64,000 bases of DNA. Source: Pochonia chlamydosporia 170 (Eukaryota; Ascomycota; Sordariomycetes; Hypocreales; Clavicipitaceae). The position numbers were made by a program, and so were the translations under genes. Below the pieces are notes generated by a model, which was given only the letters and a program-made list of their open reading frames with translations, searched no databases and was not told the origin of the DNA. The stretch covers positions 806,001 through 870,000 of the forward strand of contig NC_035793.1 of NCBI RefSeq assembly GCF_001653235.2. The letters are read 5' to 3'. Shown here piece by piece: positions 44,344 through 54,699 of this stretch (positions are counted from its first letter, which is position 1; each line of letters starts with the position of its first letter).

Positions 44344-47300
44344 ATGTGGGAGACGGGCTTCGCAGCCACCAAGGCTGCCACTGTACCTTGTCTGACGGTG
44401 AAGAAGAGCAGTTCTTGGAAATGGCATGCTCGCGTCTTCGCCCTCGCTTTGGCAGCCATGCAGCCAGCCACCGTAGCAGCGCATGTGTTTCCTTATGTGC
44501 CGACTCAGATTTTCATGCCAACCGCTTGTCTCAACCAGTCTACCTGCGCTGGCGCCGATTTAGCATACATTTTTTCACAGAGCGATGATGGGAATGTGCA
44601 ATTCTCCTCGTTCAACTACTCAACCAATGTGGCGGCTGACGCTCAGCCCTCCTCAATAACGAAGAACCTGCCATTCCTGAAGGATCAACCGGCGACGACG
44701 GCCTTTGGAGCTGCGAGAACGAGCAATGGGTCAGTGGTGGTGTATTCTGGAGCTTGCGATGGAACCACGGGTTCGTTATGGAGTTTTTCGAGCGACACGG
44801 CCGATGGGGGGAGCGGCACTTGGTCGAAAAGGACGACAACGCCTAGTAATTCTGCGAAAGGAAGCTCGCGAGGACCTTGTTTTCTCGGTGGGACTCTGGC
44901 ATTCTCCTCGAAGCTTGCACCTACGATGGATCAACCGACAATTTATACGTATGGTGGTATGTGTCATGCTCCCAATACGAGTTCTGAGACGTGGCAATCT
45001 AGTGCCAATTACACAAAGACGATGATGAGCTTGGCGCCGAACAGCCAGGCTGTTGATACGGCGTACTCTCTCAGCGTGGCATCTACGGCTGGACCCAGAA
45101 CACCCATTGCTGGATTCACACTCACGCAGTTACCGGCTTCAGTGACGAACATCTCTGGCTCCATTACGCAGCAGGCTGGATTTGTGCTGCTAGGCGGCCA
45201 CACTCAGCAAGCGTTTATCAACATGAGTACTGCTGCGGTGTGGAACCTCCCCGAGCAGTCGTGGTCGTATATCAATATTGGTGGGCCGGGTGGCTCGAAC
45301 GGAAACGAGTTGGTTCGCAGGGATACCCAAGAAATCGAGAGTCGATCGGGGCATACTGCCGTGTTGACGGAGGATGGCTCGTCGGTTGTCGTCCTGGGAG
45401 GTTGGGTTGGCGACGTGAGCAACCCTGCTGAACCGCAGCTTGTGGTTTTACAGCTCAGTCAAACGTATAGTTCTTGGAAATGGAGTGTCCCGCGAGAACA
45501 GCCTGGCGGAAAGGGGGTGTATGGACACGGAGCAGCGATGCTACCAGGTAATGTGATGATGGTGTATGGCGGTTGGGAGACATCATCCGCAGGCGGAACC
45601 TCGAAACGACAAGCTTCGTCTGGTGGACCGCGTTTTCTCAATGTCACGTCCATGTCGTGGTCTAACTCATATACAAACCCTACACCGGGCAAAATGCCAA
45701 ACGGGAACGGATCCCACGACGCTCCGGGTGCTGAGGATGATTCTGCGCAGTCTAGGCGGCTGGGGTTAGGGTTAGGACTTGGCCTAGGTCTTGCGCTGTT
45801 GTTGGGGCTCGTTGTTCTGGCTTTCTACTGTTGGAGAGTGAGGCTCAAGAAGAGACGGGCGTCTAGGAGGGATGAAGCAGCCAAGGCAATGGCACAGGAT
45901 GCCCGGTATTTCAGCCACGATACAGATGAAATGATGGAACGGGATGACGGACCTCAGTGGCATTTGCCTGGGAGTGATGGGTACCAAGGTGCCGCGGCGG
46001 ACAGATCTGTAGGGTACGAATCTCTTCGGGGAGCAAGGACATCGCTCGATGATGGACCAGGACGCGCAATTACGAGGAAGCCGGTTATGAGCCGCGCAAT
46101 GAGAGGCGGCTATGCACCTGCGGAATCTCGCTTTAACGCCTTCGTCTCACCACCGGGACGTATCCATCCTATTCTGGAGGACGACGAGGATGAATATCAC
46201 AATGCGCATCAGCATCCGGCAGAACCACTTACACCAACCTCAGATGTTCACTCAGATCCCTTCCTCACCCCAACAGCCACGGCGCCTCCCGTTTTATTCG
46301 CGCCAAGTAACCGATCTTCTGCTACACCTAGTCCCGAAGGGCATCGCCACTACGACCCCGACGTCCAGGACTGGGTATCTGACGTGGACGCAGCTGATTC
46401 TCTATTAGACAAGTACAACACTTCACGCCAGGGTCGTATATCACCTACACGGAAGAACTCGACTCGGTCTACTGCTCTACGAGATGATGAATCCAGAAGC
46501 GGCTCCAACTTGTCAGAATCGAATCGCAGTGCGGCAGATAGTCTGCGCAGGTCGCAGTCGAACCGCAAACCATCCAGTTTCTTCGGCGGTATGCTTCTAG
46601 GGGGTGATCATCCCAAACCAAGCAGCTCCTCTTCAAGCAGCTACAACACTGCAAAGTCAGGCTTTGGACCACTACAAGCCGAGGGTCCTGCTCTCCTGGG
46701 CCGTACCACGCCGACCAGTGCCGCAAACGCCTACGACGACGAGGACTTCATCTCACCGCCGTCACCTTCAAAAACAAAACCGCGAAGAAACTGGCTCGGG
46801 TCACTGACGCGTGTGTTTTCGCAGTCAGGCGGCTCAGCGCCCAGAGGGTCCCCCGAGCTCTCACCCATACGCCCGGAGATGGAGCAATACGGCGGAGATT
46901 ACGAGCCCCGATCCGGTTTGAAGGGCGAGCTTCTTAGAAGGAAGCAAGGCCGCTTGGATTGGGAAGACGGCGGCGAAGGCAGCTCTCGTGGGGCGGGAGC
47001 ACAACCCGAAAATGAATGGGATATAGAACGCGCCGTGGAGCAGCGCCTAGTGCAAGTCATGTTCACTGTGCCCAAGGAACGGTTACGCGTGGTTAACGGC
47101 GACGAGGAACCGGACACGGATGCAGAGAGCTTGCACCAGAAGGGGGCGCGGCTCAAGGAGATGGGGGAGCTGCACGAGCCGCAGGTAGCAGAGCTGGTAG
47201 ACCCGGATAAGTCGTCGGAGTCGACGGGCGAGCACGAGGAGAGGGGGAGGGAGCAGCACCAGAGGCCGTATTCTCATGTGGAGGATCCGGAGCTGTTGCA

Positions 47301-47478
47301 TGTGGATATTCCGGAGGGGAGGTTGAGTCATTCGACTGATGATTCGGGGAGGAGGTCGTCGGGGGCGGTGTTTATGGCTGAGGCGGTTACATTTGAGAGG
47401 CCGAGGACGAGGGTGTTGCAGATGGTGGATACGATTGAGAGTCGGAGTCAGAGTAATAGTCCGACGAGGGGGGAGTGA
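44344..47478 (+). CDS. kelch-like single-pass membrane protein with long cytoplasmic tail
   Basis: A single exon of 1044 residues begins at 44344. A hydrophobic segment at about 28-46 (WHARVFALALAAMQPATVAA) after a basic patch is a likely signal peptide or signal anchor. Residues about 48-470 have the repeating pattern of a beta-propeller ectodomain, with blades ending in motifs like VVYSGACDG, TIYTYGGMC, GFVLLGGHTQ, SVVVLGGWVGD and VMMVYGGWE, and scattered N-glycosylation sequons. A Gly/Leu-rich helix, GLGLGLGLALLLGLVVLAFY (about 476-497), followed by WRVRLKKRR, is a clear transmembrane stop-transfer. Residues 500-1044 are a long Ser/Pro/Arg-rich tail with acidic patches. The layout resembles fungal surface kelch/galactose-oxidase-like sensors, but I do not know the specific family and propose no ligand. 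Confidence 0.85.
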   Translation: MWETGFAATKAATVPCLTVKKSSSWKWHARVFALALAAMQPATVAAHVFPYVPTQIFMPTACLNQSTCAGADLAYIFSQSDDGNVQFSSFNYSTNVAADAQPSSITKNLPFLKDQPATTAFGAARTSNGSVVVYSGACDGTTGSLWSFSSDTADGGSGTWSKRTTTPSNSAKGSSRGPCFLGGTLAFSSKLAPTMDQPTIYTYGGMCHAPNTSSETWQSSANYTKTMMSLAPNSQAVDTAYSLSVASTAGPRTPIAGFTLTQLPASVTNISGSITQQAGFVLLGGHTQQAFINMSTAAVWNLPEQSWSYINIGGPGGSNGNELVRRDTQEIESRSGHTAVLTEDGSSVVVLGGWVGDVSNPAEPQLVVLQLSQTYSSWKWSVPREQPGGKGVYGHGAAMLPGNVMMVYGGWETSSAGGTSKRQASSGGPRFLNVTSMSWSNSYTNPTPGKMPNGNGSHDAPGAEDDSAQSRRLGLGLGLGLGLALLLGLVVLAFYCWRVRLKKRRASRRDEAAKAMAQDARYFSHDTDEMMERDDGPQWHLPGSDGYQGAAADRSVGYESLRGARTSLDDGPGRAITRKPVMSRAMRGGYAPAESRFNAFVSPPGRIHPILEDDEDEYHNAHQHPAEPLTPTSDVHSDPFLTPTATAPPVLFAPSNRSSATPSPEGHRHYDPDVQDWVSDVDAADSLLDKYNTSRQGRISPTRKNSTRSTALRDDESRSGSNLSESNRSAADSLRRSQSNRKPSSFFGGMLLGGDHPKPSSSSSSSYNTAKSGFGPLQAEGPALLGRTTPTSAANAYDDEDFISPPSPSKTKPRRNWLGSLTRVFSQSGGSAPRGSPELSPIRPEMEQYGGDYEPRSGLKGELLRRKQGRLDWEDGGEGSSRGAGAQPENEWDIERAVEQRLVQVMFTVPKERLRVVNGDEEPDTDAESLHQKGARLKEMGELHEPQVAELVDPDKSSESTGEHEERGREQHQRPYSHVEDPELLHVDIPEGRLSHSTDDSGRRSSGAVFMAEAVTFERPRTRVLQMVDTIESRSQSNSPTRGE

Positions 47479-47676
47479 TGCTTTGGGATGGGATTTGGGA
47501 ATTGAATGGGATGGAGTTTGATTTGGGCTTTGGGATGGGGATTGAAGTTTCGTGTATTTATTATTGGATTGTATATGTTTATTATTTGAGTCATGTTTTG
47601 GGTGGATGAGATGTAAGTGATGTGGGCTTCCAGATCCGTGCCGCAGCACTTGTATCTCTTGATAAGGGGTTTCTAT

Positions 47677-47782
47677 GGGGTAGAAGTAGAGCTCGAGGGA
47701 GACGCTTGATGAGCAGAGTTGTTTCTCTCGATGGAGCTTTCTACTGGGGTAGAAGTAGAGCTTGAAGAGGTAGTTGCTTGAT
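47677..47782. repeat. direct repeat pair around GGGGTAGAAGTAGAGC
   Basis: The string GGGGTAGAAGTAGAGC occurs at 47677 and again at 47746, 69 nt apart, and each copy is followed by related sequence ending in GCTTGATG. The second copy carries small insertions. It looks like a local tandem duplication. Confidence 0.7.
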
Positions 47783-47894
47783 GGAATGATGGTTAGATTG
47801 GCAGAGGAGGCTTTGATTACCAGTGTGCGATTGTTGGTTTGTTATTTTTATAGTTGGTGTAGGTGTAGTGGACAAGACATGAAGCCGATATAGC

Positions 47895-48036
47895 TGCACT
47901 ATGAAGTACATTTCGATCTCTATCCGTCATCCTTGACATAAGAAAAGATTATCAAGGTGTCTGATAGTTGCACCAATGAAGTACATTCGATCTCTATCCG
48001 TCATCCTTGACGTAAGAAAAGATTATTAAGGTATCT
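47895..48036. repeat. tandem 68-nt repeat, two copies
   Basis: Copy one spans 47895-47962 and copy two 47969-48036; both are 68 nt with a 74-nt period. They differ at only a handful of positions (for example CTATG/CCAATG near the start, CATAAG/CGTAAG and ATCAAG/ATTAAG later). They lie just downstream of the 3' end of the PI-PLC gene on its coding strand and close to the duplicated gene tail. Confidence 0.85.
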
Positions 48037-48102
48037 AAATCGAAACGAAGCAAACAAATCTCGCTAAACCAGTATGTCTTGTCACCAACGCCAGGTACTT
48101 TA

Positions 48103-48303
48103 CCAAGTACCAATGCCCAATACCCAATGCCTAATGCTAGTATGCTAAAATGGTCCTTTCCAGAACAACTTGTTCCACCTGATAACACTCTCCATGAGTT
48201 TACTCCCAAATACTTCGCCAAGTACCAATGCCAACGCCCAGTACGCTAAAATGGTCCCTTCCACAATAACCTGTTCCACTTGATAACATTCTCAATGAGT
48301 TTA
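48103..48303. repeat. tandem duplication covering the 3' end of the PI-PLC gene
   Basis: Copy A (48103-48202) and copy B (48218-48303) share the opening CCAAGTACCAATGCC and the close ATGAGTTTA, with CTAAAATGGTCC in between. Copy B contains the stop and the last 18 codons of the PI-PLC gene. Copy A is 14 nt longer because of a small CAATGCC expansion. Confidence 0.88.
48145..48202 (-). pseudogene. detached copy of the PI-PLC C-terminus
   Basis: On the minus strand this fragment encodes KLMESVIRWNKLFWKGPF followed by a stop, matching the real gene's last residues KLIENVIKWNRLLWKGPF. The five replacements are conservative (I/M, N/S, K/R, R/K, L/F), two codons differ silently and there is no frameshift. 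Only the tail is present; no body of a second gene is attached. It is a non-functional remnant as it stands, though the pattern suggests it came from, or was exchanged with, a once functional paralogue. Confidence 0.8.
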
Positions 48304-49346
48304 GCACCAGGAAAGTCAAAAATAAGCACCCCAACCCTCCGGTTAGGCTCATAGCGATTCTTCTCCAACCACTCCCCCGTCCTGTCATTCATACCGACTT
48401 GGGTGCGGTTCAGGGGACCCGCAGCCGCTTCAACGGGCAAGAGGCCCACGGACGCAGAAACATGCGACACGTACATGTGCTGATTATCCAGGGGCATTGT
48501 GCTCGCCCAGTTCAAAGCGGTTTCGATGGCCTCCCACTTCTCTGGGAGGTGGTCAACGCCGTCGATGACCCATTTGTCCTCGAGGATCATCTGGGTGTTG
48601 TTCCAGGGCAAGCCGTACTGATTCTCCCTGCTCCGAAACTCCTGGAACATGAAGATCTTGGAGCGGACCTCCCCGAGCGTGGGGAGCGGCACCCTGGAGT
48701 CGGTGTAGAAGAAGAAGCGGTCTTTGGTGACGGGCTTGGTATTAATAACATTTATGAAGATTTCTTCAAAAATGGCGTTGAGGCGGCCACGACCGAGGGG
48801 CTTGCCCTCTTCCTTGAGGCGCAAGATGAGAAACTCGGACGGGTTCTCGGCGAGAAAGGTGTCAATGGTGCCTAGGACGTCGAGGAGCGAGAAGCCGGTT
48901 GGCTGGTCGGCGTGGTAGATCATGAGCTCGCGGTCCTTGATGCGGCCGCGGATGTCGAGGTACCGGATGCCGGCGTCCATCTGCAACATCAGGTCCCAGT
49001 TTTGGCACTGGAGAGAGAACTTGTCGATGTGGTAGGTCATTGTGTCGTGGGTTCCCGGGATGCTAAGGCTGCTGATGTTGAGGGTGTCGGGGAGCTTGCT
49101 CATCCATTTTGGCTGGAACGACCTGTTGGCGTCGAAGCTCCATGGGGATGTGTAGCCGTGGAAGGGGCGGGAGCTGATGAGGCCAGGCGCCAGGCTTAAG
49201 AGGAGGTAGAATAGCATCATGGCGGATATGCCTAGGAAGATGATGGAGATGGTGAGTCGTCGTGGCGATGGGGGTTTCGGATGAGGAAGATTGAGGAGCG
49301 GTTTGGAGAGGGAGGAGCGCGCGGGCGCTGTATTTATGAAGGCCAT
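48246..49346 (-). CDS. membrane-anchored PI-PLC X-domain phosphodiesterase
   Basis: A single exon encodes 366 residues. A basic N-terminus is followed by a hydrophobic helix (about 31-53, LTISIIFLGISAMMLFYLLL), giving a type II membrane anchor. The rest is one X-type catalytic domain of the bacterial-like phosphatidylinositol phospholipase C family. Both catalytic histidines are visible: IPGTHDT (His100) and IYHADQ (His145), with LDIRGR between them and EFLILRLKEEG after. There is no Y domain, PH, EF-hand or C2 domain, so this is not a canonical eukaryotic delta-type PLC. Expected activity is cleavage of phosphatidylinositol or a related glycolipid on the lumenal or outer side. The 3' end is duplicated immediately downstream, the most unusual thing about the gene. 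Confidence 0.9.
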   Translation of the reverse strand: MAFINTAPARSSLSKPLLNLPHPKPPSPRRLTISIIFLGISAMMLFYLLLSLAPGLISSRPFHGYTSPWSFDANRSFQPKWMSKLPDTLNISSLSIPGTHDTMTYHIDKFSLQCQNWDLMLQMDAGIRYLDIRGRIKDRELMIYHADQPTGFSLLDVLGTIDTFLAENPSEFLILRLKEEGKPLGRGRLNAIFEEIFINVINTKPVTKDRFFFYTDSRVPLPTLGEVRSKIFMFQEFRSRENQYGLPWNNTQMILEDKWVIDGVDHLPEKWEAIETALNWASTMPLDNQHMYVSHVSASVGLLPVEAAAGPLNRTQVGMNDRTGEWLEKNRYEPNRRVGVLIFDFPGAKLIENVIKWNRLLWKGPF

Positions 49347-52300
49347 GGTGGAAAATAAGGTGCGATTTAAGGCTTAGAGTCGCGATGAAGATTTTCGTAA
49401 GGTTGTGGTAGTTGTGAACGCTGTTGCTGGTCTAGCCTAGGCGCGAAGGATGTGTGCAGATGATGGATGCGCATTTGGAGGTTAATTGAAGTCGTCGGAG
49501 TTTAGTTTACATTGAGTTTGGGGGAGTGCATAAATGCGGCTGTCGTGGGAGAGTTGTCATTGAGGGTATCTTGAGTGCGAAGAGTAAGATGGTAGTTTAC
49601 AGACGCGCGTGTGCTGGTGATTGGGTGTCAGATGACGATGTTGGTGTTGAGGTGAAATCCGCGGGATGATCGACATCCATGCGGGATGAGATGCGGTTGC
49701 TGGGTCCTGTGGCTGTCAGTCACGGGACGATGGTTTCGTAGTCGGGTTCCAACTCTAGCCTTGAAGGCTAGATGCAAATGCTGTGATGAAGTAAAATTAT
49801 TTAAGAGGATAGTTTAAGCATAATACTTGGTGTCGCGCAAGGTTTATTGCATGAATCTTCAATGTTGTTTAGCAAACATGACCAGTTTTGCAAGTTCTCA
49901 CACAACCTCAAGTTGCACCAAAAGCATCTCCAACTCCAAATACCCATAGGCACCACCAAACTCGAAACCTTGATCAAACCTTGCCCTGAATCACGCCACG
50001 GAACACAATAATAAGCCACCAGACATACAATAAAGGTCAAATGCAGCCAAGCTCAAAGGACAATCTTCATCGACAGCCAACTAACCTAGACCACTCACCT
50101 CGACCAACATCAACCAAGACTTACAACAAGGCTGCCATTCATCACGAACGTATCAAGCAGCCAACTCATTCCCATTTCGGAACAAGAATGAAACCCATTC
50201 CATTCCAGCCGCCTTATGTCAGCACCTCCTCCATGCCCAACTCCCATCTGTTGCACCGCATCTGTACACTTAGACTTTGCTAGTTCCGGAGCCGTGGAAA
50301 TAACCAGATATTCGCCGAAAGCCTCAGAAAACTCAATTGCTAGTGTCCGAAGAAGCTGCTAACTAACAGGCTGCACAAGAATACACGCTGTGCACTTTTG
50401 CACTCGCCGTTCCATCCGGACTCTCCCATGTTGTGAAGAGGAATTATGGAGACTACGCGCTAGAAATCCACTGTGTACGCGATTCCTTGATTTCTGATGG
50501 GGTGGCCTCTTGGCATTGTGAAAAATGCTGCTTTTCCTGGACTGGTTATACTAGTGAGTGTTAGGAGTTGACAGAGGTAACTGGACGGCGAATGTCGACA
50601 TGTATTGAATGTTGTGAGTACGGCTGTGCTTCTTCAGAATGCACGTCTGGGGGTGAAGTGTGCCTATGACTTCAATATCAAGTTTGGAGGTAGGAACTGT
50701 TACATTCATGTCGGGTCGGTTCCACAAAGGATGACTTGCAGACCCTGACGGTCGAATTGACTTTCTGGCTTTTGCAAAACTCGCAGTTTGACAGCAGCTG
50801 GGGTTCTGTTCATGGCCGCCAGTCGTTCTGTTATACGTGATGCCTCGTACAGACGTGCATGTTTAGTGCCACTTTGCAGGGTCACACTTACATGCGGGCG
50901 ATGGTGGTGCTCGTATTACCTGTGCTTTCCTGTCCGGGCCTGTCCGTGTGATGGGCACATGCATGTTTTGTGTCCATGATGTTCGGGAAGAGTGCTGCAT
51001 TGGATGGCTATTGGCTATTGGGTGATGGTTGATGTATTTATATCAATATCGATCTGGTGGCAGCGCTGGGTGGTTTCTTCGATTGTGTTGACTGGGTGTG
51101 GTGTAGTGGCAGATCTGATAAATGCAACAATACAGGTAATTTGGACATGACTGTACGAGTGGTGGATTTGTCGGAATATATGAGTTCGAATAGGAGCCAT
51201 GTTCCACGGACTTGGGCTTATGATTCGGCTACTCCGAGATGTCGTGAGGGATGTGACCCTTATCGGGGTGTGGTCAGATGCGGTTAACCGCAGAATGTAT
51301 TTGAAGCGTCCAGAATGTTTGCATGATACGGCATGCTTGGGAACTGGTTGATGACTGTCAGGTGCAGTTACAGATCATTGTGCTGCTGTCTCAAGAGATG
51401 CGTGGAAGCTTCAAGGAAGTCGGTTAAGAACAATCTAAAAGCCTCAAAGACACGATACAGGCTAGATATCACCTCACAGACCGGCTGCATCGATACCCAT
51501 ATCTCCAACAACCAATTGTGCGTGTCTGCCCTGTATTACCCCCTTGAATCCTCCATATCTGACGTGAGTATCGGCGCTACAAGCTTACCCCCGTGACAAA
51601 TCGTAGAAATGGTCCGTTTTATTATGACCATTTTCTGCCGTATCTGAATGCCCCTGAACTAAAGGGTTGTTCTTTGAGAGAACCAACCATTGTCAGTCCA
51701 TCAAAATCGCTCCTTTTTCGATCCAGATCTTTCACCCGCAATACACAAATCGCCGATATTGACGCTTGTCTCTTCTTCCAACAGGAGGCAGACAAGGGAA
51801 GTTAACCCTTATTCCTGGGATGAACCTGGCATTGAGTGAGAGGAACCAATCACGACTCTTGATATCGGCGGAGTGCCCCATTTGATCGACGGGAGGTTGA
51901 CTGGAGACTTTATTGTCCAGCCAAGGTCTGGTAACCCCCTGCACATCTTGACCTTGATAGGTAAGACCTCTATCCAACTTTGAGAAAATAGTGATAACAG
52001 GACCAAACTTGGATGATGCTTCGAATTGGGCTGCGACGGGAGCGATGTGGCTTGAATTATGAAGCTGATTGGGGTGTCTGCTCGCGATGAGCCGTTTCCT
52101 GAAGACACCAGACTACATTGTCTCTGTGGGCGTTTGGGAATTGGCGTTAAGGGGATGAGGAGCTCTGGGCAGTTGGGGAACAATTTGGAGAGCCAATGCT
52201 GTAGCCAACAGTTTGCTACTGATATCTTGCCAGTCACAGTCCCATCAATAGTGATGACATCAGGTAAATTTCGACTCCGATAGGGGCACGGAGCAGTTCG

Positions 52301-54687
52301 CTAATGCAAAGCCCATCACCAAGTTGACCCCAACAACCTTGGAAGTTGGAAGTTGGAATGCAAGGCACCATCTAACCTATATCACCACAAACTAATGCCA
52401 TGGCCAAAAACTTGAAAACATGTCAAGAAACCACCCGCACAGAAAAGAGTTAACGTTGCCGTAGCGTGCAATGGTCCCCCATCACAACCTGGCGCCTCGT
52501 ATTCACTCAGCCAGACAACCAAGCCGCAAGTGAGACATGACCATGACCACAACCATCACCATCAAACTGCCACATGACAAACACAATTCCGGCCACTCTA
52601 CAAATCCCATCACCGACGACCAGTGCGAGAAATTCAAAATGGCCAGAAATTCATGCCAAGCACACACAAAGCTCCTAAAAATCTAAAAGTGGTACCCCAG
52701 CGTGTCGGACCGTGATGAGGTGTGACGTGATAATTACCGCTTCAAACCCAAACCGGTCGGCATTCCAGCACATGAAATGCTGAGCGCCACGAAAACGGCC
52801 AGCGGTGCAATTGCCGACAGCGGTGAGTTAGCAGTACAGTAATTGACAGAGCAGAGGAAGAATTCCGTTTTAAGTTTCAATATTGGTCACTTGGCTTCTG
52901 AGCAGTTTTTTCTCCAGCATGACCACCATGAGTGAAGGTGGCGTCGATAGAAGCAGTTTTGTGGAAAGTGGATGTTTGGCTGACGCATATCGCAATATCG
53001 GCATGCTCATCAATGGAGTAAATTGGAGGTGGACGGAAATCGATGTTTCATTGTAAGGCAGAATCGTTTCCGGACTCCGACAATGTTCTTCTTACGTCTT
53101 GATTATTCTACGGAGACTTTTTTTGTGAAAAGGCTTTCGGAGGTTGTGACCCGAGATTAGGACGGAGAGACAACGGCAAGGGGTGCTAGGGAGAGCGGGA
53201 TGGTGTTTCGACGATGTCTCTGGCGCACGTTGAGGTGCGACTGGATGGTTTAAGAAAAGAATGGCATAGAAGAGGTTTGAGACTTTTCTTTGTGAAAGCT
53301 GTTGTTGGTGTTGGTGTTGGGTGGTTCAATGTTACCCCTGAGACTTTTTGAGCTTGCACGGCGTAAATACAGAGGAGCAGTTTTGACTTTTGGGTGCGGT
53401 GAATAAAAGCTTAACTCTTCATTTGAAGATTGTAGCTGTTCAAAGCATAAAACTGCCAAGAAACAGGACAATTAACATGAAAAATAAATCAAACTGCTCA
53501 GTGGTGTAACACTCACATGTAACCATCTTGTCCAGCCTCCTCACTTTACGTCTCCCTGTCAAGCTGTGTTGTCCTCCGTGCTCGCACATCTACCACAGAA
53601 ACGTCAAGATCGGCGGATGCAGCACGTAATCACTACGATCAATCAATCAATTGCCCTCCTCACCCTTGATATTGCATTGCATTGCATGCCCCATTCTGCG
53701 GACTGATTCAACACTTCGAACCAACGACTCCGTCCTCGGGACAAGTGCGGAGTACTGCCTCAACGACATGTCGTCCGCATGTGCTCCTATTCTCTAGGAA
53801 ACAAATTGAGAACCTCTTCCGCTGTCCCGATCAAAATATCTGCCAGCCTCCTTCACAATACGCCATTTCTTTTTCCCCCCTTGTCTTCTTCCTTTGCCGC
53901 TTGCCGGTGACGCCATGCCCTCTTCACAATTTGCCAGGGGTCCGCGACACCCTAACGCAGTCTACTGGACAGCCATTGCCAATCCTCGCCGATTCATACC
54001 ACCATCCGCCTCGAAATGGGCCCAGTAGCGCTTCGCTGGCTCAACCACTTGTCCATCGGTCGGTCAAGTTGCTTGCACAAGGTTTTCCAAGTTTGGTTCG
54101 CGGTGTTAGCGCCGCACCACATCAACCCATCCCATGCTACTTTTCGGATCCGCCTGGGAGTGGTTGAGGAACGGCTTTGAGGATGTGCTGTGGCCATTTG
54201 GTGCGTGGTGTTTGTGACAACCGGGCTGTGCAAGTATGCAAAGGGACAGGCTCGAATTACAGGAGAGAATCCCTCAAAGACTTGCCAAAATAAATGGTTG
54301 AGACAAGGGATAAATAAAGTAGGGCGTCTTTTCATCGCGAAGCACAAAAGCCTGCCGCACTGAACGCGAATCAGCATCACCAGAATGGATTGGTGAGTGG
54401 CCGAGTGACTTTGGGATCTTTGGTTCCATTGTTACTTCGCCGACTCCTTTTCTTCGGGACCCAAGGAAACCAGCCTGGACCCTGCCAAGGGAATTTGTGA
54501 AGCAATTCAGCCTTTTGTCTGACACTTGGTTCTGTTTCTCAAGGCTGGTAAATTCTAGCCTGCTGTCTCTACCTGGTCGGTGTGACGACGTGTCTCAACC
54601 AGCACGGCCCAAGTTGTCACCAACATAATACTCACAGCGTAGTACTCCGGGAAAGCAAGCTGGAGAAACGTGCAATGATCGAGTATG

Positions 54688-54699
54688 CGGAATACTCCG
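54688..54699. promoter_or_regulatory. CGG-N6-CCG site
   Basis: CGGAATACTCCG has inverted CGG half-sites six bases apart, the same spacing as at 37267-37278, with one base change in the centre. Half-matches of the same core (AGTACTCCG or CGGAGTACT) lie close by at 54641 and 53748. Confidence 0.35.

Larger units (their letters stand above)
47479..48102. other. 3' flank of the kelch-like gene, tandem repeats
   Basis: This 620 nt between convergent genes is AT-rich and holds two pairs of direct repeats, listed separately. It should carry the 3' UTR of the kelch-like gene. No coding capacity was seen. Confidence 0.5.

Noticed and set aside
45764..45780. GGGTTAGGGTTAGG, an apparent interstitial telomere repeat
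   Set aside because: It lies inside the kelch-like gene and simply encodes the Gly-Leu run of the transmembrane helix in frame; only two units are present.
53682..54167. Plus-strand open frame of 161 codons in the gene desert
   Set aside because: Low-complexity Pro/Ser/His composition fits C/T-rich non-coding DNA; there are no splice partners and no domain.
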